Below are positions 7,705 to 14,711 of a stretch of 28,254 nucleotides of DNA, one piece after another (the stretch's first letter is position 1; each line of letters starts with the position of its first letter). The notes beneath the pieces were generated by a model that was not told the origin of the DNA, did no database searches, and saw only the letters and a list, made by a program, of their open reading frames with translations. Source of the DNA: DASSTY01 sp035760645 (GTDB taxonomy: Bacteria > Gemmatimonadota > Gemmatimonadetes > Gemmatimonadales > GWC2-71-9); assembly GCA_035760645.1 (NCBI GenBank), contig DASTSO010000084.1:1-28254 (forward strand), written 5' to 3'. The position numbers were made by a program, and so were the translations under genes.

Positions 7705-8396
7705 CAGTCCTCGAGCTCCTGGAGCGCGCGCTCGAGCCGCGCGAGCTCCTCGGGCGAGGCCGGAGCGTGCGGCAGGGTCGCGTCGGCCATCGCGTAGGGC
7801 GCCGGCCCGGACGCCGCGCCGGCGGCGCCGTCAGCGCCGTCAGCGCCGCCGGCCGCGGCCGGAGCGAGCCGGTGCCGGCGCACGAGCACCCAGGCGAGCG
7901 CGCCGCCCACGGCGGTGATCGCCGCCCCCGGCACGAGATACCCCGCGAGATTGAAGCCGCGCGGCTTCGGCGCCATGAGCACCGTCTCGCCGTACTTCGC
8001 CACGAAGGCGTCCACGATCTGCGGCGGCGACTGCCCCTGCTCGTGCAGCGCCACGACCTCGCGATGCATCGCCGGCGAGTAGGTACAGGTGAAGTCCGTC
8101 GTGCGGCAGGTGAAGACGTCGAGCGTACAGCCGCAGCGGCAGGCCAGCCGCAGCTCGATCCCCTTCACCGTCGGGTCGTTGTCGAAGCGGCTCGTGGCCT
8201 CCTGCGAGCGGCCGGCCGCCGCGGGATCGCGAAGCGAGCCCTCCGCGCCGGCGCCCGGGAGCTGCGGCCCCTGCGCCGCACGCTGGGCGGCGGTCTGCGC
8301 CGCGCCGGCCAGCGTGTCGAGCGCGGGCCGGAGGTCGAGGGCCGCGGGGACGAGCACCGCGGCGAGGCCGCGGCCGAAGAAGTCGCGCCGGTTCAT
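7704..8396 (-). CDS. ccmH: CcmH-like cytochrome c biogenesis protein with C-x-C-x-C cluster
   Basis: CcmH proteins keep apocytochrome thiols reduced for haem attachment on the outer face of the membrane. After an Ala-rich stretch, this 230-aa protein shows LACRCGC (Cys 86, 88, 90), then Cys97 and Cys104. It continues with YSPAMHREVVALHEQGQS, VAKYGETVLMAPKPRGFN and a membrane helix (about 151-172), which is the normal CcmH order. The canonical RCxxC redox pair is replaced by C-R-C-G-C. The N-terminus NRRDFFGRGLAAVLVPAAL resembles a twin-arginine signal rather than a plain Sec signal. The start overlaps the ccmF stop (ATGA, 8393-8396). Low-complexity Ala/Gly/Asp repeats mark the C-terminal tail. 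Confidence 0.87.
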   Translation of the reverse strand: MNRRDFFGRGLAAVLVPAALDLRPALDTLAGAAQTAAQRAAQGPQLPGAGAEGSLRDPAAAGRSQEATSRFDNDPTVKGIELRLACRCGCTLDVFTCRTTDFTCTYSPAMHREVVALHEQGQSPPQIVDAFVAKYGETVLMAPKPRGFNLAGYLVPGAAITAVGGALAWVLVRRHRLAPAAAGGADGADGAAGAASGPAPYAMADATLPHAPASPEELARLERALQELED

Positions 8397-10417
8397 GCCA
8401 TCCCCTCCGCACCCGCGAGCGCCTCGTCGCGCGCCGCGCCGGCGGCGCCCGGCCACATCGTGAGCAGCCCGCCGAAGACGAGCACCACCCCGCCGGCCCA
8501 GACCCACCAGACGAGCGGATTGACGTTGACGCGGTAGACCGCCGTTTCGCTCCCGTCGATCGAGCCCGCGAAGACCAGGTAGAGATCCTCGCGCAGGCTG
8601 CTGCGGATGCCGACCTCGGTGCTCGGCTCGAACGAGTTCTCGCGGGTGCTCGCGTCGCCCGGCTGCACGAAGTGCTGCCGCTTCTCGCTCGTGAGCAGCC
8701 CGGCCGGCGTGCCGTCGATCGCGACCCGCATCGTCGCGGCCGTCACCGTGCGGTTGAGCTCGTCGTACTGCGAGAGGCCGACGTGGGTGAGGTGGTAGGT
8801 GTGCCCGAAGGGGCTGCGCACCGTGACCGACTCGCCCGGCTTGAGCGTCGCCTCCTCGCTGCGCTGGAAGGCCATCCCGGCGAACGCCGCGCAGTAGATG
8901 AGGATGCCCGCGTGCACCACGTAGCCGCCGTAGCGCCGCCGGTTGCGCGCCACGAGCCGGGCGAGCGCCACGGGGAGCGCCTCGCCGTGCATCCGCCGGC
9001 GCGCGCGGGCGCCGCGCCAGAACTCCTGCACGATCGTCCCCGCCACGAAGCCCGCGAGGGCCCAGGCCATGAGTGCGTACCCGTCGCGCAGCCCCACGGC
9101 GAGCAGCGCGGCGCCCACGCCGAGCCCCGCGACGACCGGCCAGGTGAACTGCCGCTTGAGGTTCGCGCTGGAGGCCTTGCGCCAGGCGATGAGCGGGCCG
9201 ATCCCGGTGAGCGCGAGGAGCAGCAGCCCCAGCGGCACGTTGACCCGGTTGAAGAAGGGCGGGCCGACCGTGATCTTGGTCCCCCGCACCGCCTCGGAGA
9301 GGATCGGGAAGAGGGTTCCCCACAGCACGCTGAAGGCGATGCCGACGAGGAGGAGGTTGTTGAAGAGGAAGGCCGCCTCGCGGCTCAGCACGCTCTCGAG
9401 CTTCGTCTCCGGCTCGAGCAGGGGCCAACGGGTGTAGAGCAGCGTGAAGCTCAGGGCGCCCGCGACGACGAGGAAGGCGAGGAAGAAGTAGCCGACGTTC
9501 GACTGGGTGAAGCTGTGCACGCTCGCGATCACGCCCGAGCGGGTGATGAAGGTACCGAAGATGCTCAGCAGGAACGTGGCCACGATGAGGCCCAGGTTCC
9601 ACTTCTTGAGCATCCCGCGCTTCTCCTGGATCATCACGGAGTGCAGGAACGCCGTCATCGTGAGCCACGGCAGGAGGCTCGCGTTCTCGACCGGGTCCCA
9701 CGCCCAGTAGCCGCCCCACCCGAGCTCGACGTAGGCCCACCACATCCCGAGCGTGATCCCGATCGAGAGGAAGAGCCAGCTCACCAGCGTCCACTTGCGG
9801 ATGGCGTGGATCCAGCCGGTGTCGAGCTTCGTCGAGAGGAGCGCGGCCACCGCGAAGGCGAACGGCACGGTGATGCTGATGTAGCCCAGGTAGAGCATCG
9901 GGGGATGGATGATCATCCCGATGTTCTGGAGCTGCGGATTGAGCCCCCGCCCGTCGAGCGGCGTGTACGGCAGGCGCTCGAACGGGTTGGCGGCGAACAG
10001 CATGACGCTGGTGAAGAAGGCGACGACCAGGCTCGTCACGCCGGCCACGTAGGGCAGCAGGTCGGCGTAGCGGCGGCTGGTGAGCCACTGCGCGAGCGCG
10101 CCGAAGAGCGAGAGCACCGTGGCCCAGAACAGCAGCGAGCCCTTCTGCCCCGCCCAGAGCGTCGAGACGAGAAAGCCCGTCGGCAGGTTGCGCGAGGTGT
10201 AGGCGGCGACGTACTCGATGTTGAAGTCGTGGCCGATGATCCCGCGCCAGAGCGCGAGCACCGCCACGGCCATGCAGACGAGGAGGGCGCCGGGAACGCG
10301 GGTGACCGCCGCGGTGAGGTCGGAGCGGCCGCGCCAGCGGCCGCTGAAGGCGAACGCCGCGCCCCACACCCCGACGAGGAGCGCGAGCCACAGCGCGAAC
10401 TGGCCCAGAAGCGTCAT
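8393..10417 (-). CDS. ccmF: Haem lyase subunit CcmF
   Basis: CcmF is the multi-pass membrane subunit that moves haem from holo-CcmE to CXXCH motifs of apocytochromes. This 674-aa protein has about 14-15 hydrophobic helices. The tryptophan-rich haem-handling (WWD) motif reads WGGYWAWDPVEN (about 234-245), and IIHPPMLYLGY (about 169-179) carries a conserved haem-ligand-type histidine. The length matches the family (about 650 aa). GAGG lies 5 nt before ATG 10417. It follows ccmE by 19 bp and overlaps ccmH by 4 bp, so ccmE-F-H-I-like read as one operon. ccmA, B, C, D and G are not in the window. Confidence 0.96.
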   Translation of the reverse strand: MTLLGQFALWLALLVGVWGAAFAFSGRWRGRSDLTAAVTRVPGALLVCMAVAVLALWRGIIGHDFNIEYVAAYTSRNLPTGFLVSTLWAGQKGSLLFWATVLSLFGALAQWLTSRRYADLLPYVAGVTSLVVAFFTSVMLFAANPFERLPYTPLDGRGLNPQLQNIGMIIHPPMLYLGYISITVPFAFAVAALLSTKLDTGWIHAIRKWTLVSWLFLSIGITLGMWWAYVELGWGGYWAWDPVENASLLPWLTMTAFLHSVMIQEKRGMLKKWNLGLIVATFLLSIFGTFITRSGVIASVHSFTQSNVGYFFLAFLVVAGALSFTLLYTRWPLLEPETKLESVLSREAAFLFNNLLLVGIAFSVLWGTLFPILSEAVRGTKITVGPPFFNRVNVPLGLLLLALTGIGPLIAWRKASSANLKRQFTWPVVAGLGVGAALLAVGLRDGYALMAWALAGFVAGTIVQEFWRGARARRRMHGEALPVALARLVARNRRRYGGYVVHAGILIYCAAFAGMAFQRSEEATLKPGESVTVRSPFGHTYHLTHVGLSQYDELNRTVTAATMRVAIDGTPAGLLTSEKRQHFVQPGDASTRENSFEPSTEVGIRSSLREDLYLVFAGSIDGSETAVYRVNVNPLVWWVWAGGVVLVFGGLLTMWPGAAGAARDEALAGAEGMA

Positions 10418-10436
10418 GGCGTCCTCGACCCCGCGC

Positions 10437-10859
10437 TCAGGCCTTGGCCGGGGCGCCCGGCACGGCCTCGTAGCGCGAGCCGCACTTGGCGAGGACGTCG
10501 GTGGCGTGGATGACGCCGTCGCGGCCGAGCCGGCCCTCGACGACGACCTCGATGTCGTTGGCGTCGGTGAAGGTGTCGGGCACCAGTCCGCGGTACGTCA
10601 CGGGGTAGATCTTCTGCCCGTCCGAGATCTGGAAGTCGATCGTCTGCGTCGCCGCGTCGCGGCGGATGGTGCCGGGCACCACCTTGGCCCCGACCTTCAT
10701 GCCGACGTCGTAGAAGGTGGGATCGCTCGCCGTCTTCGCCGCGAGCTCGGTCGGGGTCAGAAAGTAGACGCCCGTCTCCTTGACCCCCTGCGCGATCATG
10801 AAGCCGACGCTGCCGACGATCAGCAGCGCGCCGATGAGGAACTTCCTGCCAGCGGTCAT
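10437..10859 (-). CDS. ccmE: CcmE haem chaperone, CXXXY variant
   Basis: CcmE is a periplasmic, membrane-anchored beta-barrel chaperone that binds haem covalently and passes it to CcmF. This 140-aa protein has an N-terminal anchor helix (residues 7-24). The family's barrel core includes ISDGQKIYPVTYRGLVPDTF and VVVEGRLGRDGVIHATDVLAK. Where classical CcmE has VLAKHxxxY with the haem-binding His, this one has VLAKCGSRY (Cys126, Tyr130), the CXXXY type known from archaea and sulfate reducers. ATG 10859 is chosen for a GGAG site 8 nt upstream. An in-frame extension to 10940 has no such support. It heads the ccm operon downstream of glpK. Confidence 0.93.
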   Translation of the reverse strand: MTAGRKFLIGALLIVGSVGFMIAQGVKETGVYFLTPTELAAKTASDPTFYDVGMKVGAKVVPGTIRRDAATQTIDFQISDGQKIYPVTYRGLVPDTFTDANDIEVVVEGRLGRDGVIHATDVLAKCGSRYEAVPGAPAKA

Positions 10860-10890
10860 GGGATCCACTCCGGTCCGGTCGTGCGGCGGC

Positions 10891-10910
10891 CGGCGGGAGC
10901 CGGCGGGAGC
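10891..10910. repeat. Tandem 10-bp repeat upstream of ccmE
   Basis: CGGCGGGAGC occurs twice in tandem, between the -10-like box at 10918-10923 and the ccmE start. It lies in what would be the leader of the transcript. No function is evident; it may simply be slippage in GC-rich DNA. Confidence 0.5.
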
Positions 10911-10917
10911 CAGCCCC

Positions 10918-10923
10918 AATATA
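10918..10923 (-). promoter_or_regulatory. -10-like element for ccmE
   Basis: TATATT (5 of 6 to TATAAT, read on the minus strand) lies in a locally AT-rich patch in the 105-bp glpK-ccmE gap. No good -35 is found at 16-18 bp, so it may need an activator. A transcript from it would have a leader of about 50 nt before ccmE. Confidence 0.35.
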
Positions 10924-10964
10924 GGGAAGATGCCGGCCAAAAGCAGGCCCGATACGGGGATACC

Positions 10965-12494
10965 CTACCCCGAGGGCGCGGATGCGGGGCCGCTGCGGGC
11001 CCACGCGAGCGCGGCGCCCACGGCCCGGCGCCACGCGGCGAGCCGCCGGAGGCGGCTCCCGTCCTCCGCCGGCTCGAAGCGGCGGAAGGCCATCGCCGCG
11101 AGCCGCTCCTCGGTCGAGCGCCAGAGCCCCAGCGCGGTGCCGGCGAGCCCCGCCGCGCCGAGCGCGGTGGTCTCCACCAGCCCCGGCCGCTCCACGGGGC
11201 GGCCCAGCACGTCGGCCTGGAACTGCATGAGCCAGTCGTTGGCCGAGGCGCCGCCGTCCACCCGCAGGAGCGCGAGGTCGAGGGTCTCGCAGGTCATCGC
11301 CGCGCACAGCTCCGCGCTCGCGAAGGCCATCGCCTCGAGCGCCGCGCGGGCGAGGTGCGCGCGCGTCGTCCCCCGGGTGAGGCCCGTGATCGTCCCCCGC
11401 GCCTCCGGCTCCCAGTAGGGGGTGCCGAGCCCGGCGAAGGCCGGCACGAAATGCACGCCGCCCGTGTCGGGCACGCTCCGCGCGAGCGCCTCCGTCTCCG
11501 CCGCCGCCGTGATGATGCCGAGGCCGTCGCGGAGCCACTGCACCGCCGCGCCGGCGACGAGGACGCTGCCCTCGAGTGCGAAGGCCGGCTGCCCCGCCGC
11601 ATCGCACGCCGCGGTGGCGAGCACGCCCTCCGCCGCGGCCGGCCGGTCCTGGCCGGCGTAGACGAGGAGGAAGGCGCCGGTGCCGTAGGTATTCTTCGCG
11701 AGCCCCGGCACCACGCAGCCCTGGCCGAAGAGGGCGGCCTGCTGGTCGCCCGCGAGCCCGGCGATCGGAAGACTGAGCCCCAGGTGCTCGGGATCGGTCT
11801 CGCCGACCACGCCGGCCGAGGGGACGATCTCGGGCAGCACCTCGCGCGGGACGCCGAAGAGGGCGAGCAGCTCGTCGTCCCAGCCGCGCGCCTCGAGATC
11901 GTAGAGCAGCGTGCGCGAGGCGTTCGTGTGATCGGTGACGTGCACCCGCCCGCCGGTGAGCCGCGCGACGAGCCAGCTGTCCACCGTCCCCGCCGCGAGC
12001 TGCCCCGTCTCGGCGAGCCAGCGCGTGCCGGGGTCGCGCAGGAGCCACTCGAGCTTCGTCGCCGAGAAATAGGGATCGGCCACGAGCCCGGTGCGCTGCC
12101 GGAGCAGCGGCTCCGCCCCGCCCGCCTTGAGCGCGCGGCAGCGCTCGGCGGTGCGCCGGTCCTGCCACACGATCGCCGGCGCCACCGCGCGCAGCGTGCG
12201 GCGGTCCCACAGCACCACCGTCTCGCGCTGGTTCGCGATGCCCAGGGCCACCGGCCGCTCGCCCGCGCGCGCCGCCTCGGCCAGCGCCGCGCGCATCGCC
12301 GCGACCGAGGCGCGCACGAGCGCCTCGGGGTCGTGCTCCACCCACCCCGGCTCGGGGAAGTGCTGCGCGAACTCCTGGTAGCCGCGGCCGAGGACGCGCC
12401 CGTCCTGGTGGACGACGAGCGCCGTCGAGCCGGTCGTGCCCTGGTCGAGCGCGAGGACGGAGGGCACGGATTCAGCGGCCGCCGGGCGCGGCAC
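10965..12494 (-). CDS. glpK: Glycerol kinase
   Basis: GlpK phosphorylates glycerol with ATP to sn-glycerol 3-phosphate in the cytoplasm. This protein is of family length (about 500 aa). It shows the FGGY-family ATP-binding start VLALDQGTTGS, the substrate region GIANQRETVVLWDRRT with IVWQDRRT, the segment AGDQQAALFGQGCVVPGLAKNTYGTGAF, and RVDGGASANDWLMQFQ. ATG 12494 overlaps the nrfA 3' end by 23 bp. An in-frame GTG at 12467, after the nrfA stop, would give a 500-aa protein and is a real alternative. No glpF or glpD is adjacent. Its place between nrfHA and the ccm genes is unusual and suggests co-transcription rather than shared biochemistry. Confidence 0.96.
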   Translation of the reverse strand: MPRPAAAESVPSVLALDQGTTGSTALVVHQDGRVLGRGYQEFAQHFPEPGWVEHDPEALVRASVAAMRAALAEAARAGERPVALGIANQRETVVLWDRRTLRAVAPAIVWQDRRTAERCRALKAGGAEPLLRQRTGLVADPYFSATKLEWLLRDPGTRWLAETGQLAAGTVDSWLVARLTGGRVHVTDHTNASRTLLYDLEARGWDDELLALFGVPREVLPEIVPSAGVVGETDPEHLGLSLPIAGLAGDQQAALFGQGCVVPGLAKNTYGTGAFLLVYAGQDRPAAAEGVLATAACDAAGQPAFALEGSVLVAGAAVQWLRDGLGIITAAAETEALARSVPDTGGVHFVPAFAGLGTPYWEPEARGTITGLTRGTTRAHLARAALEAMAFASAELCAAMTCETLDLALLRVDGGASANDWLMQFQADVLGRPVERPGLVETTALGAAGLAGTALGLWRSTEERLAAMAFRRFEPAEDGSRLRRLAAWRRAVGAALAWARSGPASAPSG

Positions 12495-14022
12495 CCACGG
12501 CCGGGTCGCCGCCCACCTTGCGGCGCGTCTCCCGGCGGGCGCTGTCGCTCAGTCCCGCCGGCACGCCGCGCCGCGGGAGATGGGCCGAGGCGGCGAGCGC
12601 CTCGAGCGGCCGCCGGGGTACCGCCTCGCCCCGGAGCGCCGCCTCGCCCAGCCGGGCGAAGTTCACGGCGTCGGCCAGGATGCGCACCGCCTCCTGGTCG
12701 GCGTGGAAGCCCATCGAGTTCTCCGCCTCGACGAAGTCGGTGTAGAACTGCGCCGCGCGCTGGTACTGCTGCGCGAGGGCCACCTTCGGATCGGTGCTGT
12801 CGGCCTGGCGCGCCTTGCCGATGTCGTGCGTGAGGGCGAGGAGCGCGTCGATCGCCACGTTGCGCGTCTCGTAGGTGCGGTCCTGGATCGTGTAGACCCG
12901 CTGCTTGAGCTCCTCCTCGCTCACCTTGTGGCAGGTCTGGCAGGCGCGCTGGATGTTCAGGAGCGGGCTCCGGACGTGGTGGTCGCTGATCTTGAGCGCG
13001 CCCTCGCGCTTGTAGGGCATGTGGCAGTCGGCGCAGGCCACGCCCGAGCGCGCGTGGATGCCCTGGTTGAACAGCTCGAACTCGGGGTGCTGCGCCTTGA
13101 GCACCGGCGCGCCGCTGATGGCGTGCGTCCAGTCCTTGTGGCCCGTCGAGTCGTAGTAGGCGTAGATGCTGTCCACCCTGAGCCCCTTCGACCACGGATA
13201 GGTGAGCTGCTTCTCCGCGCCCTTGAAGTAGTACTCGACGTGGCACTGGCCGCAGACGTAGGTGCGCATCTCCTGGCGCGTGGCGTCGCGGTTGACGTCG
13301 TAGTCCTTCACCCCCCGGCTCGCCTGGTAGGCCTTGATCCCGATCATGAAGCCCGGCCGCGTCACGCGGAGCTGCATCGTCTGCGGGTCGTGGCAGTCGA
13401 TGCACGCCACCGGATGGGTGACGAGCTTGCGGGCCTCCAGGTAGGTCATGTGGTTCACCTTCGTGAACCCCGCGATCAGGTCGCCGTTCCCGGCCCGCTG
13501 GTAGGGGACGTAGACCGAGGCGTGGCACTGGATGCAGGCGCCGGGCTGCGGCGTGGCCTGCTGGCGCTCGGTGAACATCTGGTCCTCGAGCATGTAGGCG
13601 TGCCCGCGCTCCTCCCGGAAGTCCTTCGAGAAGGCGTAGCCCTTCCACATGTCCACCAGCCGCGGATCCTCGGCGAGCCGCGACTCGGCCGTGAGCTGCC
13701 GCGGGTCGGTCGCGGTGGGCGTGTGCGGCATCGCCTCGCTCCCGCCGTAGCGGGTGTAGACCATGTCCACCGTCTTGCGATAGTCGTCGTACTGGAGCGG
13801 GAAGTTCTTGCCCCACACCGCCGGGTCGGTGGTCGTGTCGGTGAGCGCGACGACGCGGTAGAACGGATTCCGCGCCTCCTGCCGGTGCTCGAAGATGGTC
13901 GTCAGGAGCCAGGTGACGCCGATGGCGACGAGCGCCGCGGCCACGCCGGCCGCGACGAGCCAGCGGCCGAGCCGGCGGGGCTGGCGCGGCGGCGGGACGG
14001 CGTTCGCGGGGGGCTCGGTCAT
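12472..14022 (-). CDS. nrfA: Cytochrome c nitrite reductase, CXXCH type
   Basis: NrfA reduces nitrite to ammonium with six electrons in the periplasm. The 516-aa protein has an N-terminal hydrophobic segment (about 20-40) and five haem sites at Cys163-His167, Cys207-His211, Cys257-His261, Cys330-His334 and Cys361-His365. The first (catalytic) site is CIQCH, not the CXXCK of the classical enzyme. QCHVEYYF supplies the conserved active-site Tyr, and HARSGVACADCHMPY carries the conserved active-site His and the fourth haem. The N-terminal segment lacks an obvious cleavage site and may stay as a membrane anchor. GGAGG lies about 5 nt before ATG 14022. It follows nrfH by 45 bp. Confidence 0.96.
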   Translation of the reverse strand: MTEPPANAVPPPRQPRRLGRWLVAAGVAAALVAIGVTWLLTTIFEHRQEARNPFYRVVALTDTTTDPAVWGKNFPLQYDDYRKTVDMVYTRYGGSEAMPHTPTATDPRQLTAESRLAEDPRLVDMWKGYAFSKDFREERGHAYMLEDQMFTERQQATPQPGACIQCHASVYVPYQRAGNGDLIAGFTKVNHMTYLEARKLVTHPVACIDCHDPQTMQLRVTRPGFMIGIKAYQASRGVKDYDVNRDATRQEMRTYVCGQCHVEYYFKGAEKQLTYPWSKGLRVDSIYAYYDSTGHKDWTHAISGAPVLKAQHPEFELFNQGIHARSGVACADCHMPYKREGALKISDHHVRSPLLNIQRACQTCHKVSEEELKQRVYTIQDRTYETRNVAIDALLALTHDIGKARQADSTDPKVALAQQYQRAAQFYTDFVEAENSMGFHADQEAVRILADAVNFARLGEAALRGEAVPRRPLEALAASAHLPRRGVPAGLSDSARRETRRKVGGDPAVGAAPGGR

Positions 14023-14067
14023 GGGGGCCTCCGTTGGGCGGGAGTGCGGGCGAAGGGCGGGCGCGCC

Positions 14068-14598
14068 TCAGCGCACCCAGTGGCCGACGTAGGTGTGGCA
14101 GCGGATGCAGGAGAGCCGGTCACCCTCGATGATGCCGTCGTGGACCTGGGGCCGGGCCCCCGCCGCGCGGTGCGCGGCGGGCCCGGCCTCGTGCCGGTCC
14201 GCCCCGACGGTGCCCCACTCGATCGCCTCGGTGATCGTGGCGTGGCAGTGCCGGCACTGCGCCTCGGTCACGGCGCGGTTGACGGGGCGGATCTGGATCG
14301 GATCGGGGAAGCGGCCGGTCGTGAAGGCGAGGGAGTGGAGGAAGCCGTTGGTGGCCTTCTCGGTGTACTTCCCGACGAGGTCGTGCGGCATGTGGCAGTC
14401 GCTGCAGGTGGCGACGTTGCGGTGGCTCGACTTCTGCCACGCGTCGAAGTGCTCCTGCATGACGTGGCAGTTGGCGCAGGCGGCGGGATCGGTGGTCAGA
14501 TACGAGGCACCCTTCGCGTAGATGAAGGTGTACGCGCCGATCCCGAACGCCAGTCCGATGAGCACCACGACGACGATCGCGATCCGCGTTCCCTGCAC
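14068..14598 (-). CDS. nrfH: Tetrahaem quinol dehydrogenase NrfH (NapC/NirT family)
   Basis: NrfH is a membrane-anchored tetrahaem cytochrome that oxidises menaquinol and feeds NrfA. After a single N-terminal helix (residues 5-25), four haem motifs appear: CANCHVM (41-47), CSDCH (65-69), CRHCH (115-119) and CIRCH (164-168). The Met two residues after the first haem His is the NrfH-type haem-1 ligand position. The start is GTG 14598, chosen because AGGGAGG lies 7 nt upstream; it gives 176 aa, near the family norm. A longer frame from TTG 14673 would begin inside the predicted -35 box. It is the first gene of nrfHA and forms a membrane complex with NrfA. Confidence 0.94.
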   Translation of the reverse strand: MQGTRIAIVVVVLIGLAFGIGAYTFIYAKGASYLTTDPAACANCHVMQEHFDAWQKSSHRNVATCSDCHMPHDLVGKYTEKATNGFLHSLAFTTGRFPDPIQIRPVNRAVTEAQCRHCHATITEAIEWGTVGADRHEAGPAAHRAAGARPQVHDGIIEGDRLSCIRCHTYVGHWVR

Positions 14599-14644
14599 GC
14601 CGCGTCCTCCCTTCCCGGTCGGGTTCCATGTCGGCCGTTCTGCC

Positions 14645-14673
14645 AGACTACGCCGTTTCGGAGCACCGGGCAA
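14645..14673 (-). promoter_or_regulatory. Sigma-70-like promoter of nrfHA
   Basis: Read on the minus strand, TTGCCC (14668-14673) and TAGTCT (14645-14650) are separated by exactly 17 bp. Transcription would start near 14638, about 40 nt before the nrfH GTG. The -10 has the TAGTnT form also seen at 27959 and 17705. Confidence 0.5.
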
Positions 14674-14711
14674 GAGCGCGCGCGATCGCTACGGCGACCG
14701 CGACCGTGATC

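Noticed and set aside
8672..10513. 613-codon open frame antisense to ccmF
   Set aside because: Composition is almost entirely Arg, Glu, Asp, His, Gly and Pro, as expected for a shadow frame; ccmF is unambiguous.
14599..14673. Upstream extension of nrfH to TTG 14673
   Set aside because: The codon would fall within the predicted -35 box. GTG 14598 has a strong AGGGAGG site and gives a normal NrfH length.
12436..14709. 757-codon open frame antisense to nrfA and nrfH
   Set aside because: The minus strand carries nine haem motifs in the correct order; the plus-strand frame shows no domain.
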